A stretch of 64,000 bases of DNA from Tropicibacter naphthalenivorans (GCF_900176475.1 NZ_FWXX01000002.1:632560-696559), one strand, 5' to 3'. Positions 10,806 through 21,020 are shown, counted from the stretch's first letter. Numbers and translations are program-made. The notes: generated from the letters alone by a model not told the origin.

Positions 10806-10843
10806 AAAGCGCGTCCCAGACCTCGGGGCGCGCTTTTGCTTTT
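10806..10843 (+). terminator. Terminator after the glyQ unit
   Basis: AAAGCGCG pairs with CGCGCTTT, extended inward by a CCC/GGG pairing, and is followed by TTTTGCTTTT. It lies 38 bases after the stop at 10767 and separates this unit from the DUF1206 gene. Confidence 0.8.
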
Positions 10844-10911
10844 GCGCGCGCGCCTCAGGGAACCAAACCGCCCATTCAAACGCTGTCCTTTTAACCACGA
10901 GGAGTTCAGCC

Positions 10912-11769
10912 ATGTCCGACAAAGCCCCCGCTTGGGTCGTCCCCGTCATGCGCGCCGGATACAGCGCGCGCGGCGTCGTTTACACCGTTGTCGGGGGGCT
11001 GGCGTTGCTTGCCGCTGTTCAGGGCAACCCGGCCCAGGGCACCACCGACGCGCTCGCGGATCTGCGCGCCATGCCTTGGGGCTTTGCTGCGCTCTGGGCC
11101 ATCGCCGTCGGGCTGTGGGCCTATACCGCGTGGCGCTTGATCGACGCGTTTATGGACCTCGAGGACTACGGCCACGACGTCAAGGGGATGCTGGCCCGTG
11201 CAGGTCTGGTCATCACCGGGCTGATTCACGCGACGATCGGCCTGTCCGTCGCCACCACAGCCATAGGCGGCAGCGCCTCGGGCGGCGGCACGCAAAGCGC
11301 CACGCAAAAGCTGATGGCCCTGCCCTATGGTCCGGTCCTTGTGGGTCTGGTGGGGATCGCGACCGTCGGCGCCGGGATTTACTACGCCTACAAAGGCTAC
11401 GCTGAGACGTACAAGGACCACATCCGCGTCACCCCCACCGCCCGCAAGCTGGACCCGGTGATGAAGTTCGGCTGCATCGCCGAGGGCGCGGTGGTCACCA
11501 TCATCGGCACGCTCATCCTGATCGCCGCATGGCGCACCGATCCCGCGCAGGCGGGCGGCGTGGGCGAGGCCTTGGGCGAAATCCGCTCGGTCGCCTATGG
11601 GCGCATCCTTTTGGGCGTTGTGGCCCTCGGGCTGATCGGCTTTGCCGTCGAGAACTTTGTCGAGGCCGCCTACCGCATTGTGCCCCGCCGCGCGGGCCGC
11701 GATGTGATGACCCTCGCCCACCGCGCGAAACTCAAAGCGCAAGGCAAGCTGCGCCAAGCCACCGCTTGA
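10912..11769 (+). CDS. DUF1206 integral membrane protein
   Basis: A 285-residue protein with six predicted membrane helices in three helix pairs. Each pair follows a similar GYxARGVVYxVVG / GxxxAxIGLSVA / GAVVTIIG pattern, the threefold internal repeat typical of DUF1206. Basic, Lys/Arg-rich C-terminus in the cytoplasm. Function unknown. ATG 10912 has GAGGAG 7 bases upstream. It lies between glyQ and glyS but has its own upstream terminator, so it is probably transcribed separately. Confidence 0.85.
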   Translation: MSDKAPAWVVPVMRAGYSARGVVYTVVGGLALLAAVQGNPAQGTTDALADLRAMPWGFAALWAIAVGLWAYTAWRLIDAFMDLEDYGHDVKGMLARAGLVITGLIHATIGLSVATTAIGGSASGGGTQSATQKLMALPYGPVLVGLVGIATVGAGIYYAYKGYAETYKDHIRVTPTARKLDPVMKFGCIAEGAVVTIIGTLILIAAWRTDPAQAGGVGEALGEIRSVAYGRILLGVVALGLIGFAVENFVEAAYRIVPRRAGRDVMTLAHRAKLKAQGKLRQATA

Positions 11770-11833
11770 TGGGTTCATAGCCTTAATCGCTTGCCCCCCG
11801 GCCCCTGCCCCGGTAATCACCTGCAAAAGAAAC

Positions 11834-11855
11834 CGCCCGCGCTCACCCGCGGGCG
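11834..11855 (+). terminator. G/C hairpin between DUF1206 gene and glyS
   Basis: CGCCCGCG pairs with CGCGGGCG around a 6-base loop. No clear T-run follows, and the glyS ATG is only 17 bases downstream, so it may act in translation of glyS rather than as a terminator. Confidence 0.35.
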
Positions 11856-11872
11856 CCTGCTTTGGTGAGACG

Positions 11873-14101
11873 ATGCCCGACCTCTTGATCGAACTATTTT
11901 CCGAAGAAATCCCGGCCCGGATGCAAGCCAAGGCCGCCGAGGACCTCAAGAAACTGGTGACCGATGGTTTGGTCGAGGCGGGCCTGACCTACGCCGGGGC
12001 CGCGGCCTTTTCCACGCCCCGCCGTCTGGCGCTGACCCTTGAGGGGCTGACCAGCAAAAGCCCGACTTTGCGCGAAGAGCGCCGCGGGCCGAAAGTCGGC
12101 GCGCCCGAAAAAGCCCTGGAGGGGTTCATGCGCGGGGCCGGTGTCACCCGCGATCAGCTCGAAGAGCGCGAGGAGAAAAAGGGCGCGTTCTACTACGCCA
12201 CCGTCGTGACCCCCGGTCGCCCCGCCGCCGAGATCATCGCCGAGGTGCTGGACAAGACCGTGCGGAACTTCCCCTGGCCGAAATCCATGCGCTGGGGCGC
12301 GGGGTCGCTGCGCTGGGTGCGTCCGCTGCACTCGATCATCTGCCTTTTGACCGATGAATACGGCGCAACCGTGGTCGATCTGGACATCGACGGCATCAAG
12401 GCTGGCCAAAGCACCGAAGGCCACCGTTTCATGGGTGATGGCCGTTTCGAAGTGACCTCCTTCGAGGATTACGAGGCGCGTCTTAAAGCCGCCAAGGTCG
12501 TCCTGAACGCCTCTGAGCGGGCCGAGACGATCTGGCACGACGCCACCAACATGGCCTTTGCCCAGGGGCTGGAAGTGGTTGAAGACGCTGGCCTTTTGCG
12601 CGAAGTCGCGGGTCTGGTGGAATGGCCCGTCACGCTGATGGGCGACATTGGCGAGGATTTCCTTGGCCTGCCGCCCGAGGTGCTGCAAACCTCGATGAAA
12701 GAGCACCAGAAATTCTTTTCGGTGAAAAACCCGAAAACCGGCCGGATCGAGAAATTCATCACCGTCGCCAACCGCGAGACCGCCGATCACGGCGCGACGA
12801 TCCTTGCGGGCAACCAAAAGGTGCTGGCGGCGCGTCTGTCCGACGCCAAGTTCTTCTGGGAAAACGACCTGCGCGTGGCCAAGGATGAGGGCCTGACGGC
12901 GTGGACCGAGCGTCTTGGCAACGTGACCTTCCACAACAAGCTGGGCAGCCAGCAGGCGCGCATCCAGCGCATTGCGGACCTCGCGCGCGAGATTGCCCCG
13001 GTGGTCGGCGCCGAGCCCGATCAGGCCTATCTTGCCGCGCTGGTGGCCAAGGCCGACCTCAGCTCTGAGATGGTCTATGAATTCCCCGAACTTCAAGGGC
13101 TTATGGGGCGGTATTATGCCGAGGCCGCCGGGCTTCCGGCGGACGTGGCTGCCGCGTGTCAGGAACATTACTCGCCGCTTGGCCCGTCCGATGACGTGCC
13201 GACCGCGCCTGTGTCTGTCGCCGTGGCACTGGCGGACAAGATCGACACGCTTACCGGGTTCTGGGCCATCGACGAAAAGCCCACAGGGTCCAAAGACCCC
13301 TACGCCCTGCGCCGCGCCGCGCTGGGGGTGATCCGTCTGGTGCTGGCCAACGATCTGCGGATGCACCTTGACCGCTTTGTCGACGCGCAGCTGGTGCGCC
13401 ACGAAAAGCACGTCAAAGCCGATCAGGACGGCGTCGGCGTGCTGGACGACCTGCTGGACGAGATCGCCGAGCACGGCGTCTTTGGCGGCGCGGTCCGCAC
13501 CCTGCTGGACAAGCTGACCGAGGAGAAACCTCAAGAGGTGCTGCGCACCGTGGGCGATCTGGTCCCCGACCTCAGCACCGATCTGCTCGCCTTCTTCCAC
13601 GACCGTCTCAAGGTGCACCTGCGCGACGCGGGCATCCGCCATGACGTGATCGACGCTTGCCTGACCATGGACGGGGCCGACGACTTCCGCCTGCTGGTCA
13701 GCCGCGCCGAGGCGCTGTCGGCCTTTATGAAGACCGACGACGGGGTCAACCTGCTTCAGGGCTTCAAGCGCGCCAACAACATCCTCACGCAGGCCGAGGA
13801 AAAGGACGGGGTCGAATATTCCTACGGCGCGGATGTGAAATTCGCCGAGGAAGACGCGGAAAAGGCGCTTTTTGCCGCCCTCGACGCCGCCGAGGCACAG
13901 ATCACCCCCGCCATGAAGGCCGAAGATTACGCCGCCGCAATGGAGGCGATGGCCGCCCTGCGCGCGCCGATCGACGCGTTCTTTGAGGCGGTGCAGGTCA
14001 ACAGCGACAACCAGGTGGTGCGCCGCAACCGCTTGAATTTGCTCAGCCGAATCCGCCACATCTGCCTTCAGACCGCCGATCTGACCCGCGTCGAAGGCTA
14101 A
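11873..14101 (+). CDS. glyS: Glycyl-tRNA synthetase beta subunit
   Basis: A 742-residue subunit that supplies most of the tRNA binding of the heterotetrameric glycyl-tRNA synthetase. It opens with the family signature PDLLIELFSEEIPARMQ, has the central LMGDIGEDFLGLPPEVLQTSMKEHQKFF block and an HD-like region, and ends in a DALR-type anticodon-binding domain (VNSDNQVVRRNRLNLLSRI). The length is a little above the usual 690. ATG 11873 is preceded by GGTGAG. The partner glyQ is 1.6 kb upstream; a PPDK-like gene follows on the same strand. Confidence 0.97.
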   Translation: MPDLLIELFSEEIPARMQAKAAEDLKKLVTDGLVEAGLTYAGAAAFSTPRRLALTLEGLTSKSPTLREERRGPKVGAPEKALEGFMRGAGVTRDQLEEREEKKGAFYYATVVTPGRPAAEIIAEVLDKTVRNFPWPKSMRWGAGSLRWVRPLHSIICLLTDEYGATVVDLDIDGIKAGQSTEGHRFMGDGRFEVTSFEDYEARLKAAKVVLNASERAETIWHDATNMAFAQGLEVVEDAGLLREVAGLVEWPVTLMGDIGEDFLGLPPEVLQTSMKEHQKFFSVKNPKTGRIEKFITVANRETADHGATILAGNQKVLAARLSDAKFFWENDLRVAKDEGLTAWTERLGNVTFHNKLGSQQARIQRIADLAREIAPVVGAEPDQAYLAALVAKADLSSEMVYEFPELQGLMGRYYAEAAGLPADVAAACQEHYSPLGPSDDVPTAPVSVAVALADKIDTLTGFWAIDEKPTGSKDPYALRRAALGVIRLVLANDLRMHLDRFVDAQLVRHEKHVKADQDGVGVLDDLLDEIAEHGVFGGAVRTLLDKLTEEKPQEVLRTVGDLVPDLSTDLLAFFHDRLKVHLRDAGIRHDVIDACLTMDGADDFRLLVSRAEALSAFMKTDDGVNLLQGFKRANNILTQAEEKDGVEYSYGADVKFAEEDAEKALFAALDAAEAQITPAMKAEDYAAAMEAMAALRAPIDAFFEAVQVNSDNQVVRRNRLNLLSRIRHICLQTADLTRVEG

Positions 14102-14246
14102 CTGCCCCAACGTCACGCACGGCCCCTGCCCTCACCGGCGGGGGATTTTCGCGTTTTTGGCGCCACAAAACGTTAACGCGACCTTTGCCTGCCTTGTCAT
14201 ATGCTGCATCGCGCGTATTCTGCGCCGACAGAGAAAAGGTGCCGCA

Positions 14247-16802
14247 GTGCAGAAAGCCGACCCTCAGAACCCGGATGTCACGGTCATCACGCCGACCTCT
14301 CCGATGACGCCCAGCACCCACGGCGGGCGGGCCAAGTGTTTGCAACGCTTGGTGCGTCTGGATTTGCCGGTGCCGCGCACGGTGGCTTTGTCCTTTGCCG
14401 CCGTACATGACATTGCCGCCGGGATCATGCCGGATGTGCCTGCCCTGCTGGCCAGCTTTGATGAGGGCGCACTGCTGTGTGTGCGCCCCTCCTCGCAGGA
14501 TCCCGACTGGGGCGGCCCCGGTGCGATTTTGAACATCGGCATGAATGACGCGCGCTATGTGGAGCTGTCCGACGAGATGGGCGCCGATAGCGCGGCGTCC
14601 CTGTATATGCGGTTTGTGCAGTCCTACGCGATCCACGTGGCCCGGCTGGACCCGGATACCTTCGACGAGATCGAAGATACTGGCCGCGACGGGCTGTCCG
14701 CCGCGCTGCAAGCCTATGAAGAAGAGGCCGAAGAGCCTTTCCCCCAGGATCCCGTTGTCCAACTGACCGAAGTCTTGCGGTCCATGGCCCGCGCGTGGGA
14801 AGGCACCACGGCGCGGCTGCTGCGTCAGGCCCGCGGGGCGCCCGCCGATGCGGGTCTTGGCCTTGTGGTGCAGGAAATGGCGCTGGGGCTGGGGCAAGGC
14901 ACGGGCGAAAACGGCTCTGGCGTCTTGCAACTGGTTGATTCTGAAACAGGTTTGCAGCAAATCACCGGGCGCTACCTGTCGCAAAGCCAAGGGCGCGAGG
15001 CGCTGGAACAGGGCACCGCGAGCCTGTACCTGACGCGCGATCCGCGTGGCCCGTCTTTGGAGGAAATCGCCCCCGAAGCCTTTGCCCAGCTGGTCGCCCA
15101 TGCCGAGCTGATGCGCGTGCGGCTGCGCGCCGAGATGCAGATCGAGTTCACCATTGAGAACGGTCAGGTGCATATCCTTGACGGTGTGCGGGTGCAGCGG
15201 TCGTCCCGCGCCGCCGTGCGGATCGCCGTGCGCTTGGCCGACGATGGCATCATCCCCCGCCAAGAGGCCGTGCTGCGGGTCGAGCCGCGCGGGCTGTCGG
15301 AACTGCTCCACCGGCAGATTGCCCCAGAGGCGGTGCGCGACGTGGTGGGCTATGGCGTTGCCGCCTCTCCCGGTGCGGCCACGGGGCGGATCGTGTTTTC
15401 CGCCGCCGAGGCGCAGGCCTCCGCCGCGCGCAACGAGCCGTGTATCCTCGTGCGCCGCGAAACCTCGCCCGAGGATATTCGCGGGATGCACGCCGCCGTT
15501 GGGGTCTTGACCGAACGCGGCGGGATGACCAGCCACGCGGCGGTGATTGGCCGGGGGCTTGGTCTGCCGTGCGTGGTGGGCGCGGCGCGGATGAAGTTCG
15601 ACCTCAAGCGCCGCCGCATCACCACCGAAGATCGCCGCACACTCAAAGAGGGCGACATCATCACCATCGACGGCACCAACGGTCAGGTTCTGGCCGGCGC
15701 GCCCGAGATGATCGAAGCGGTGCTGGACGACAGCTTTCAGACGCTGATGGCCTGGGCCGATGAGTTCCGCGACATCGGCATCCGCGCCAACGCCGACACT
15801 CCCGCCGATGCGGCCACCGCGCGCAACTTTGCCGCCGATGGGATCGGGCTGTGCCGCACCGAACACATGTTCTTTGACGCCGACCGCATCACCCCCATGC
15901 GCGAGATGATCTTTGCCGACGCGCCAGAGGATCGTCAGGCGGCGCTGGCGATGTTGCTACCCATGCAGCGCAAGGACTTTACCGAGCTGTTCCGCATCAT
16001 GGAGGGGCTGCCGGTCTGCATTCGTCTGTTTGACCCGCCTTTGCACGAATTCCTGCCCACCGACCGCGCGGGCCTGCGCGATCTGGCCGAGGCGCTGGAC
16101 TTGCCGGTGTCGGACGTAACGCGCCGGGTCGAAGCCTTGCAGGAATACAACCCCATGTTGGGGATGCGCGGTGTGCGTCTGGGCATCACGGTGCCGGAAA
16201 TCTACGACATGCAGGCGCGCGCGATCTTTGAGGCGACGCTGGACGCCAGCCATGATGGCGACCCGGTGGTCCCAGAGATCATGCTGCCCCTCGTCAGCGC
16301 CAAGCGCGAGGTCGAGCTGATCCGCACGCGGATCGAAGCCGTCGCCGCCGAGGTGCGCACCCGGCGCGGCCAGGACTTTACCTATCGTCTGGGGGTGATG
16401 GTGGAAACGCCGCGCGCCTGCTTGCGCGCCGATGAAATCGCGCCGCACGCGCATTTCCTGTCCTTTGGCACCAACGACCTGACGCAGATGACCTACGGGC
16501 TGTCGCGCGACGACGCCGGGCGCTTTATGTCGGAATACGTCCAGCAGGGGCTGTTCGGCGAAGACCCTTTTCACGTTCTGGATGTCGAAGGCGTGGGCGA
16601 GCTGGTCGCCACCGGGGTGGAACGCGGCCGTAGCACCAACAACCAGGTCACCCTGTCGATCTGCGGCGAGCACGGCGGCAACCCCGAATCCATCGCTTTT
16701 TGTCGCGCCGTGGGCATGGATTACGTCAGTTGTTCGCCTTTTCGGGTGCCCGTCGCCCGCCTTGCGGCAGCACATTTGGCGATACGCAACCAAACCTTGT
16801 AG
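14247..16802 (+). CDS. PPDK-like protein with degenerate ATP site
   Basis: An 851-residue relative of pyruvate phosphate dikinase. The swivelling phosphohistidine domain is intact (GGMTSHAAVIGR, His430), as is the PEP/pyruvate barrel (GLCRTEHMFF, FGTNDLTQMTYG, and SICGEHGG with the acid/base Cys806). The N-terminal ATP-grasp part is badly diverged: the VRSGA block reads VRPSSQ, the TRNP block is missing, and the LQTR motif that binds ATP phosphates reads LDGV (residues 311-314). It may therefore exchange phosphate with PEP but not with ATP. The GTG at 14247 with AAAGGTG upstream is preferred; an earlier ATG-type start at 14157 would extend into non-conserved sequence. Downstream of glyS, same strand. 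Confidence 0.8.
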   Translation: MQKADPQNPDVTVITPTSPMTPSTHGGRAKCLQRLVRLDLPVPRTVALSFAAVHDIAAGIMPDVPALLASFDEGALLCVRPSSQDPDWGGPGAILNIGMNDARYVELSDEMGADSAASLYMRFVQSYAIHVARLDPDTFDEIEDTGRDGLSAALQAYEEEAEEPFPQDPVVQLTEVLRSMARAWEGTTARLLRQARGAPADAGLGLVVQEMALGLGQGTGENGSGVLQLVDSETGLQQITGRYLSQSQGREALEQGTASLYLTRDPRGPSLEEIAPEAFAQLVAHAELMRVRLRAEMQIEFTIENGQVHILDGVRVQRSSRAAVRIAVRLADDGIIPRQEAVLRVEPRGLSELLHRQIAPEAVRDVVGYGVAASPGAATGRIVFSAAEAQASAARNEPCILVRRETSPEDIRGMHAAVGVLTERGGMTSHAAVIGRGLGLPCVVGAARMKFDLKRRRITTEDRRTLKEGDIITIDGTNGQVLAGAPEMIEAVLDDSFQTLMAWADEFRDIGIRANADTPADAATARNFAADGIGLCRTEHMFFDADRITPMREMIFADAPEDRQAALAMLLPMQRKDFTELFRIMEGLPVCIRLFDPPLHEFLPTDRAGLRDLAEALDLPVSDVTRRVEALQEYNPMLGMRGVRLGITVPEIYDMQARAIFEATLDASHDGDPVVPEIMLPLVSAKREVELIRTRIEAVAAEVRTRRGQDFTYRLGVMVETPRACLRADEIAPHAHFLSFGTNDLTQMTYGLSRDDAGRFMSEYVQQGLFGEDPFHVLDVEGVGELVATGVERGRSTNNQVTLSICGEHGGNPESIAFCRAVGMDYVSCSPFRVPVARLAAAHLAIRNQTL

Positions 16803-16912
16803 GACTCCGCGACCAAGGCCGCAAGACTCGGCGGCTGGACGAAATATAAAATTTTCTATAAACCGCCTTCCGTCGCGCGGGCCACAGGGCTGTGCGCGGC
16901 GTGTAACGGCTG

Positions 16913-17566
16913 ATGAGAAAACCCATGTTTCGACTGCTATGCTTGGCGCTTGCGCTGTTGACCGCCCTGCCCGCGCAGGCCGATTCGATGACAAACGCCA
17001 AACGGCTGCTCGAACTGGAGCAAAACGCGCTCGCACGGGCCAGTAGTGGCTATCTCAAATCCTTGCTGACGCCGGTGGCCGCAGGCGCGATCCAAGGGGC
17101 CGGCGGGGTGATCTACACCAAGGATTGGCTCAACGCGCAGCCCAGCGCCAAGGGGGGCGCGGAATGGCGCTGTCTGGCCGAGGCGCTGTACTTTGAGGCG
17201 CGCGGCGAGACCGTCAAAGGCCAGTTTGCCGTGGCCGAAGTGATCCTGAACCGCGTCGACTCGGGCCGGTTCCCCGACAGCGTCTGCGGTGTGATCAACC
17301 AGGGCACGGGCCGCAAGTTCGCCTGCCAGTTCACCTACACCTGCGATGGCCGCCCCGAGCACATCACCGAAACCGCCAGCTGGGAACGTGTGGGCAAGGT
17401 CGCCCGCGCGGTGCTGAACGGGCGCGCGCCGCGTGTCCTGACCCAAGGCGCGACCCATTACCACACCACCGCCGTGCGCCCCAAGTGGTCCAAGAAATAC
17501 ACCAAAACCACCAAGATCGGCGTGCACGTCTTTTATCGGCACACCTGGAAGTCGGCCAAAGGTTAA
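16913..17566 (+). CDS. SleB-type cell-wall hydrolase
   Basis: A 217-residue exported protein: signal peptide (residues 1-23, ending LPAQA) followed by a Hydrolase_2 (SleB/CwlJ) domain from about residue 85. The domain shows CLAEALYFEARGE with the likely catalytic Glu, FAVAEVILNRV, and the paired-cysteine stretch CGVINQG...CQFTYTCDG. These enzymes cleave peptidoglycan glycan strands; in non-spore-formers they act in wall remodelling. Starts at 16913 and 16925 are both possible; the first gives the better signal peptide. Transcribed from an AT-rich 110-bp gap after the PPDK-like gene. Confidence 0.87.
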   Translation: MRKPMFRLLCLALALLTALPAQADSMTNAKRLLELEQNALARASSGYLKSLLTPVAAGAIQGAGGVIYTKDWLNAQPSAKGGAEWRCLAEALYFEARGETVKGQFAVAEVILNRVDSGRFPDSVCGVINQGTGRKFACQFTYTCDGRPEHITETASWERVGKVARAVLNGRAPRVLTQGATHYHTTAVRPKWSKKYTKTTKIGVHVFYRHTWKSAKG

Positions 17567-17673
17567 CGGGAAGCCTTTAAGGTCGCCTTTGTGGGCCTGA
17601 ATGCCGCCCCCGGTCTGGGATTGCCCGGCGTTTGCCGCTATGACGCGCGCAAACGATCCAATGGAGGCCGCCC

Positions 17674-18612
17674 ATGGCCAGCGAAATCCGTCTAGCCTTT
17701 GCCCATCCGTCCGAGCGCGCCATTGCCACCGCAGGCGACGCCCCGCGCGACCGCATCAGCGTGCGCGACCACGTGGTCGAGGTCGAGATCGGCGCCTTTC
17801 AGGCCGAGCGCGGCACCAAGCAGCGCGTGCAGTTCAACGTGGTGGTCGAGGTCATCCCGGTCACTGGCGTCTTGGACGACGATGTCGATCTGATCCTGTC
17901 CTACGACCGCGTCACCGAGGCCATCGCGCATGAGCTGGCCGCCGAGCGGCTCAACCTGCTGGAAACCCTGGCCGAACGGATCGCCGAGCGCATCCTTTTG
18001 GAGCCGCAGGCCCTGCGCGCCTTTGTGCGCATCGAAAAGCTTGATCGCGGCCCCGGTGCCTTGGGCGTGGAAATTGTCCGCACGAAACGCGACTATGGCG
18101 GCCACCTTGAGACACTCGCCGAAGAGGTCGCGCAGGAGCAGCCGCACCCGCGTGTGGTTTACCTCTCGAATGCCGCCATCGAAGACCCGCGGCTGACCGC
18201 TTGGGTCGATGAGCTGGCCAGCCGCCGCGCGCCGGTGATCCTTTGCGTGGGTCGCCCCGACCTGCCCGCGCCGCAGACCGGCCATGCCATGACCCAGCGC
18301 CGCGTCGATCTGCTGTCTCTGGAACAAAACGGCTGGGTGCTGGCCGCGCGCGACCACCGCTGCAAGGTTGTCGCCACCCGGACCGAGCTGGACTGGGCGA
18401 TGAAGAACGGCCAGATCTGCGTCTGGGCCCCGTCCAAGATCGTGCTCGATGCCACCCAAGGCCCGCAGGCGCAGCCGCGCGACTCTGTCGCTTTGGCGGC
18501 ATGGTTCGCTGGCGAAATGGAGGCCTGCGAGCTGGTCGTCATCGGCGAAGATTTGCCGGAAGGCGCCGCAACCCCGGCGCGCGCCGTCACACCCGATGAC
18601 GCGCTGTTCTGA
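17674..18612 (+). CDS. folB: Dihydroneopterin aldolase with extra C-terminal region
   Basis: A 312-residue protein. Residues about 25-135 match FolB, which splits 7,8-dihydroneopterin to 6-hydroxymethyl-dihydropterin in folate synthesis: the Glu of FQAERGTKQ, the Tyr of LSYDRV, the LLETLAERIAERI helix and the Lys of RIEKLDRG are all present. Typical FolB is about 120 residues, so about 170 residues (from HPRVVYLSNAA on) are additional and I do not recognise them; they alternate hydrophobic strands and helices. GGAGG precedes ATG 17674. First of the folB-folP-glmM group. Confidence 0.88.
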   Translation: MASEIRLAFAHPSERAIATAGDAPRDRISVRDHVVEVEIGAFQAERGTKQRVQFNVVVEVIPVTGVLDDDVDLILSYDRVTEAIAHELAAERLNLLETLAERIAERILLEPQALRAFVRIEKLDRGPGALGVEIVRTKRDYGGHLETLAEEVAQEQPHPRVVYLSNAAIEDPRLTAWVDELASRRAPVILCVGRPDLPAPQTGHAMTQRRVDLLSLEQNGWVLAARDHRCKVVATRTELDWAMKNGQICVWAPSKIVLDATQGPQAQPRDSVALAAWFAGEMEACELVVIGEDLPEGAATPARAVTPDDALF

Positions 18613-18653
18613 ACGTCTTGCCAAGCGCGCGCGGATCGTTCAGTGACGAAAGC

Positions 18654-19673
18654 ATGACTGATTACTACCGCCCGATTGTTTGCAATGCCCTGCCCATGCC
18701 GGATGGGGCTTTGCCCCTTGCGGGCGGGCCGTTGTGGTTCACCCATGCCATGCGCCATGTGCGCGGTGCGGAGCCGGTGCACGTCGCCGTGCAAGAGATC
18801 CCGCAAGACTGGCAGGATCGCCTCAGCGCGCCGCGGGCCGCGATGGCCGGGCTGACCTTTGACCGCCCGCATATCATGGGCATCCTCAACGTCACCCCCG
18901 ACAGCTTTTCCGACGGCGGCTCGCACAATGGCGCGGCGCAGGCCTTGACCCATGCGCGCCAGATGGCCAGCGATGGCGCAACGATTATCGACGTGGGCGG
19001 CGAAAGCACCCGCCCCGGCGCGATCACCGTCCCCCCCGAGGCCGAGATCGCCCGGATTGAGCCTGTGATCCGCGCCATTGCCCACGAGGTGACGCTGCCG
19101 ATTTCCATCGACACGCGCAAATCCTCGGTGGCCGAGGCGGCCTTTGCCGTGGGGGCGAAGATCGTGAACGACGTGTCGGGCTTTACCTATGATCCGATGC
19201 TGGGCCAGTATTGCGCCGATCAGAACCTGCCCGTCTGCGTGATGCACACGCAAGGCGAGCCAGAGACCATGCACCTTGACCCGCACTACGACGACGTGCT
19301 GCTGGACGTGTATGATTTCCTCGAAACGCAGGTCCAGAGCCTCGAGGCCATGGGGATCATGCGGTCCAAGATCATCGTTGATCCGGGCATCGGCTTTGGC
19401 AAGACGATTGACCATAACCTGACGGTTCTGCATGGCATGGCGCTGTTTCACGGGCTGGGCTGCCCGGTGCTGATCGGTGCCTCGCGCAAGGGGTTCATCG
19501 GCAAGATTTCCGGCGCCAACCCCGCCTCGGCGCGGATGCCCGGATCGGTCTCTGTGGCCCTTGCGGCGGTGGCGCAGGGCATGCAGATCGTGCGGGTGCA
19601 TGACGTGGCCGAAACGGCCCAGGCAATTTCCATTTGGCAAGCAATTTCTCAAGGAGCGTATTATGACGCGTAA
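18654..19673 (+). CDS. folP: Dihydropteroate synthase
   Basis: A 339-residue enzyme that condenses hydroxymethyl-dihydropterin diphosphate with p-aminobenzoate. All TIM-barrel signatures are present: [26 protein letters not shown], the DTRK strand, [22 protein letters not shown] and the closing RVHDV. The first 70 residues are an N-terminal extension compared with the usual 280-residue enzyme. ATG 18654 follows folB by 41 bases; the ribosome site is weak. The 3' end overlaps the glmM start by 11 bases, so folP and glmM are coupled. Confidence 0.97.
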   Translation: MTDYYRPIVCNALPMPDGALPLAGGPLWFTHAMRHVRGAEPVHVAVQEIPQDWQDRLSAPRAAMAGLTFDRPHIMGILNVTPDSFSDGGSHNGAAQALTHARQMASDGATIIDVGGESTRPGAITVPPEAEIARIEPVIRAIAHEVTLPISIDTRKSSVAEAAFAVGAKIVNDVSGFTYDPMLGQYCADQNLPVCVMHTQGEPETMHLDPHYDDVLLDVYDFLETQVQSLEAMGIMRSKIIVDPGIGFGKTIDHNLTVLHGMALFHGLGCPVLIGASRKGFIGKISGANPASARMPGSVSVALAAVAQGMQIVRVHDVAETAQAISIWQAISQGAYYDA

Positions 19674-21015
19674 GCTTTTTGGCACCGACGGGGTGCGCGG
19701 GACAGCGAACACCTACCCGATGACCGCCGAGATGGCGCTGGGTCTGGGGGCGGCCGTTGGCCGCTATTTTCGCAATGAGCACAATGGTGTGCACCGTGTG
19801 GTGATCGGCAAGGACACGCGCCTGTCCGGATACATGTTCGAAAACGCGCTGACCGCGGGCCTGACCAGCACCGGCATGAACGTGCTGCTGCTGGGGCCGG
19901 TGCCGACGCCTGCGGTGGGGCTGTTGACGCCGTCCATGCGGGCCGATCTGGGCATCATGATTTCGGCCAGCCACAACCCGGCGGCGGACAACGGGATCAA
20001 GTTCTTTGGCCCCGACGGCTTTAAGCTGTCCGACGAGGTCGAGGCGGAAATCGAGGCGATGGTCGCCGCCGGGGTCCATCCCGCCCAGCCGCAGAACATC
20101 GGCCGCGCCAAGCGCATCGACGATGGCCGCTCGCGCTATCAGGAGCGGGTGAAATCGACCCTGCCGAGCGGCCTGCGTCTGGATGGCATCAAGGTGGTGA
20201 TCGACTGCGCCAACGGGGCGGCCTATCGCGCAGCCCCCGAAGTCCTGTGGGAGCTGGGCGCTGACGTGGTCGCCATCGGCACAGAGCCGAACGGGCTGAA
20301 CATCAACCAGGAATGCGGCTCGACCAAGCCGCAGCGCGCCGCCGACGCGGTGCTGCGCCACAGCGCGGATGTGGGCATCTGTCTGGATGGCGACGCCGAC
20401 CGCATCATCCTTATCGACGAAAAGGGTCAGGTGGCCGATGGCGACCAGCTGATGGGGCTGATGGCCTCGCGCTGGGGGGCCGAAGGGCGTCTGGCCGGGG
20501 GCGCGCTTGTGGCGACGGTGATGTCGAACCTCGGGCTGGAGCGGCACATGGAGTCGCAGGGCCTGCGGCTGGAACGCACCAAGGTGGGCGACCGCTACGT
20601 GGTGGAACGGATGCGTCAGGGCGGCTTTAACCTCGGCGGCGAACAGTCGGGCCATATCGTGATGACGGATTATGCCACGACGGGCGACGGGTTGATGGCG
20701 GGCTTGCAGTTCCTTGCGGAAATGGTGCGCAGCAACCGCACGGCGTCCGAGCTGACCGACTGCTTTACCCCGGTGCCGCAGCTGCTGAAAAACGTGCGCT
20801 TCGAGGCCGGACAAACCCCGCTGGAGGCGGCGGGCGTCAAGGCGGCGATTGAACAGGCCGAAGGGCAGCTGCAAGGCAAGGGCCGCCTGTTGATCCGAAA
20901 ATCGGGGACCGAACCGCTGATCCGCGTGATGGCGGAATGCGAGGACGACGGATTGCTCACGCAGGTTGTCGACGGCATCGTCGCGGAAATTCAGGCGGCG
21001 ACGGTTCCGGCCTGA
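19663..21015 (+). CDS. glmM: Phosphoglucosamine mutase
   Basis: A 450-residue enzyme that interconverts glucosamine-6- and glucosamine-1-phosphate on the way to UDP-GlcNAc, the precursor of peptidoglycan and lipopolysaccharide. The phosphoserine loop is [17 protein letters not shown], the metal loop is DGDADRI, the sugar loop is GEQSGH and the phosphate loop is [15 protein letters not shown] 19663 has AAGGAG 7 bases upstream and lies inside the end of folP. Followed within 6 bases by a set of three hairpins. Confidence 0.98.
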   Translation: MTRKLFGTDGVRGTANTYPMTAEMALGLGAAVGRYFRNEHNGVHRVVIGKDTRLSGYMFENALTAGLTSTGMNVLLLGPVPTPAVGLLTPSMRADLGIMISASHNPAADNGIKFFGPDGFKLSDEVEAEIEAMVAAGVHPAQPQNIGRAKRIDDGRSRYQERVKSTLPSGLRLDGIKVVIDCANGAAYRAAPEVLWELGADVVAIGTEPNGLNINQECGSTKPQRAADAVLRHSADVGICLDGDADRIILIDEKGQVADGDQLMGLMASRWGAEGRLAGGALVATVMSNLGLERHMESQGLRLERTKVGDRYVVERMRQGGFNLGGEQSGHIVMTDYATTGDGLMAGLQFLAEMVRSNRTASELTDCFTPVPQLLKNVRFEAGQTPLEAAGVKAAIEQAEGQLQGKGRLLIRKSGTEPLIRVMAECEDDGLLTQVVDGIVAEIQAATVPA

Positions 21016-21020
21016 GGAGA

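Noticed and set aside
11894-14116. 740-residue minus-strand frame over glyS
   Set aside because: Shadow of glyS with His/Gln/Val-rich composition and no recognisable domain.
14102-14246. Terminator between glyS and the PPDK-like gene
   Set aside because: A CCCC...GGGG pairing at about 14,122-14,146 is followed by a short ATTTT only; too weak to list.
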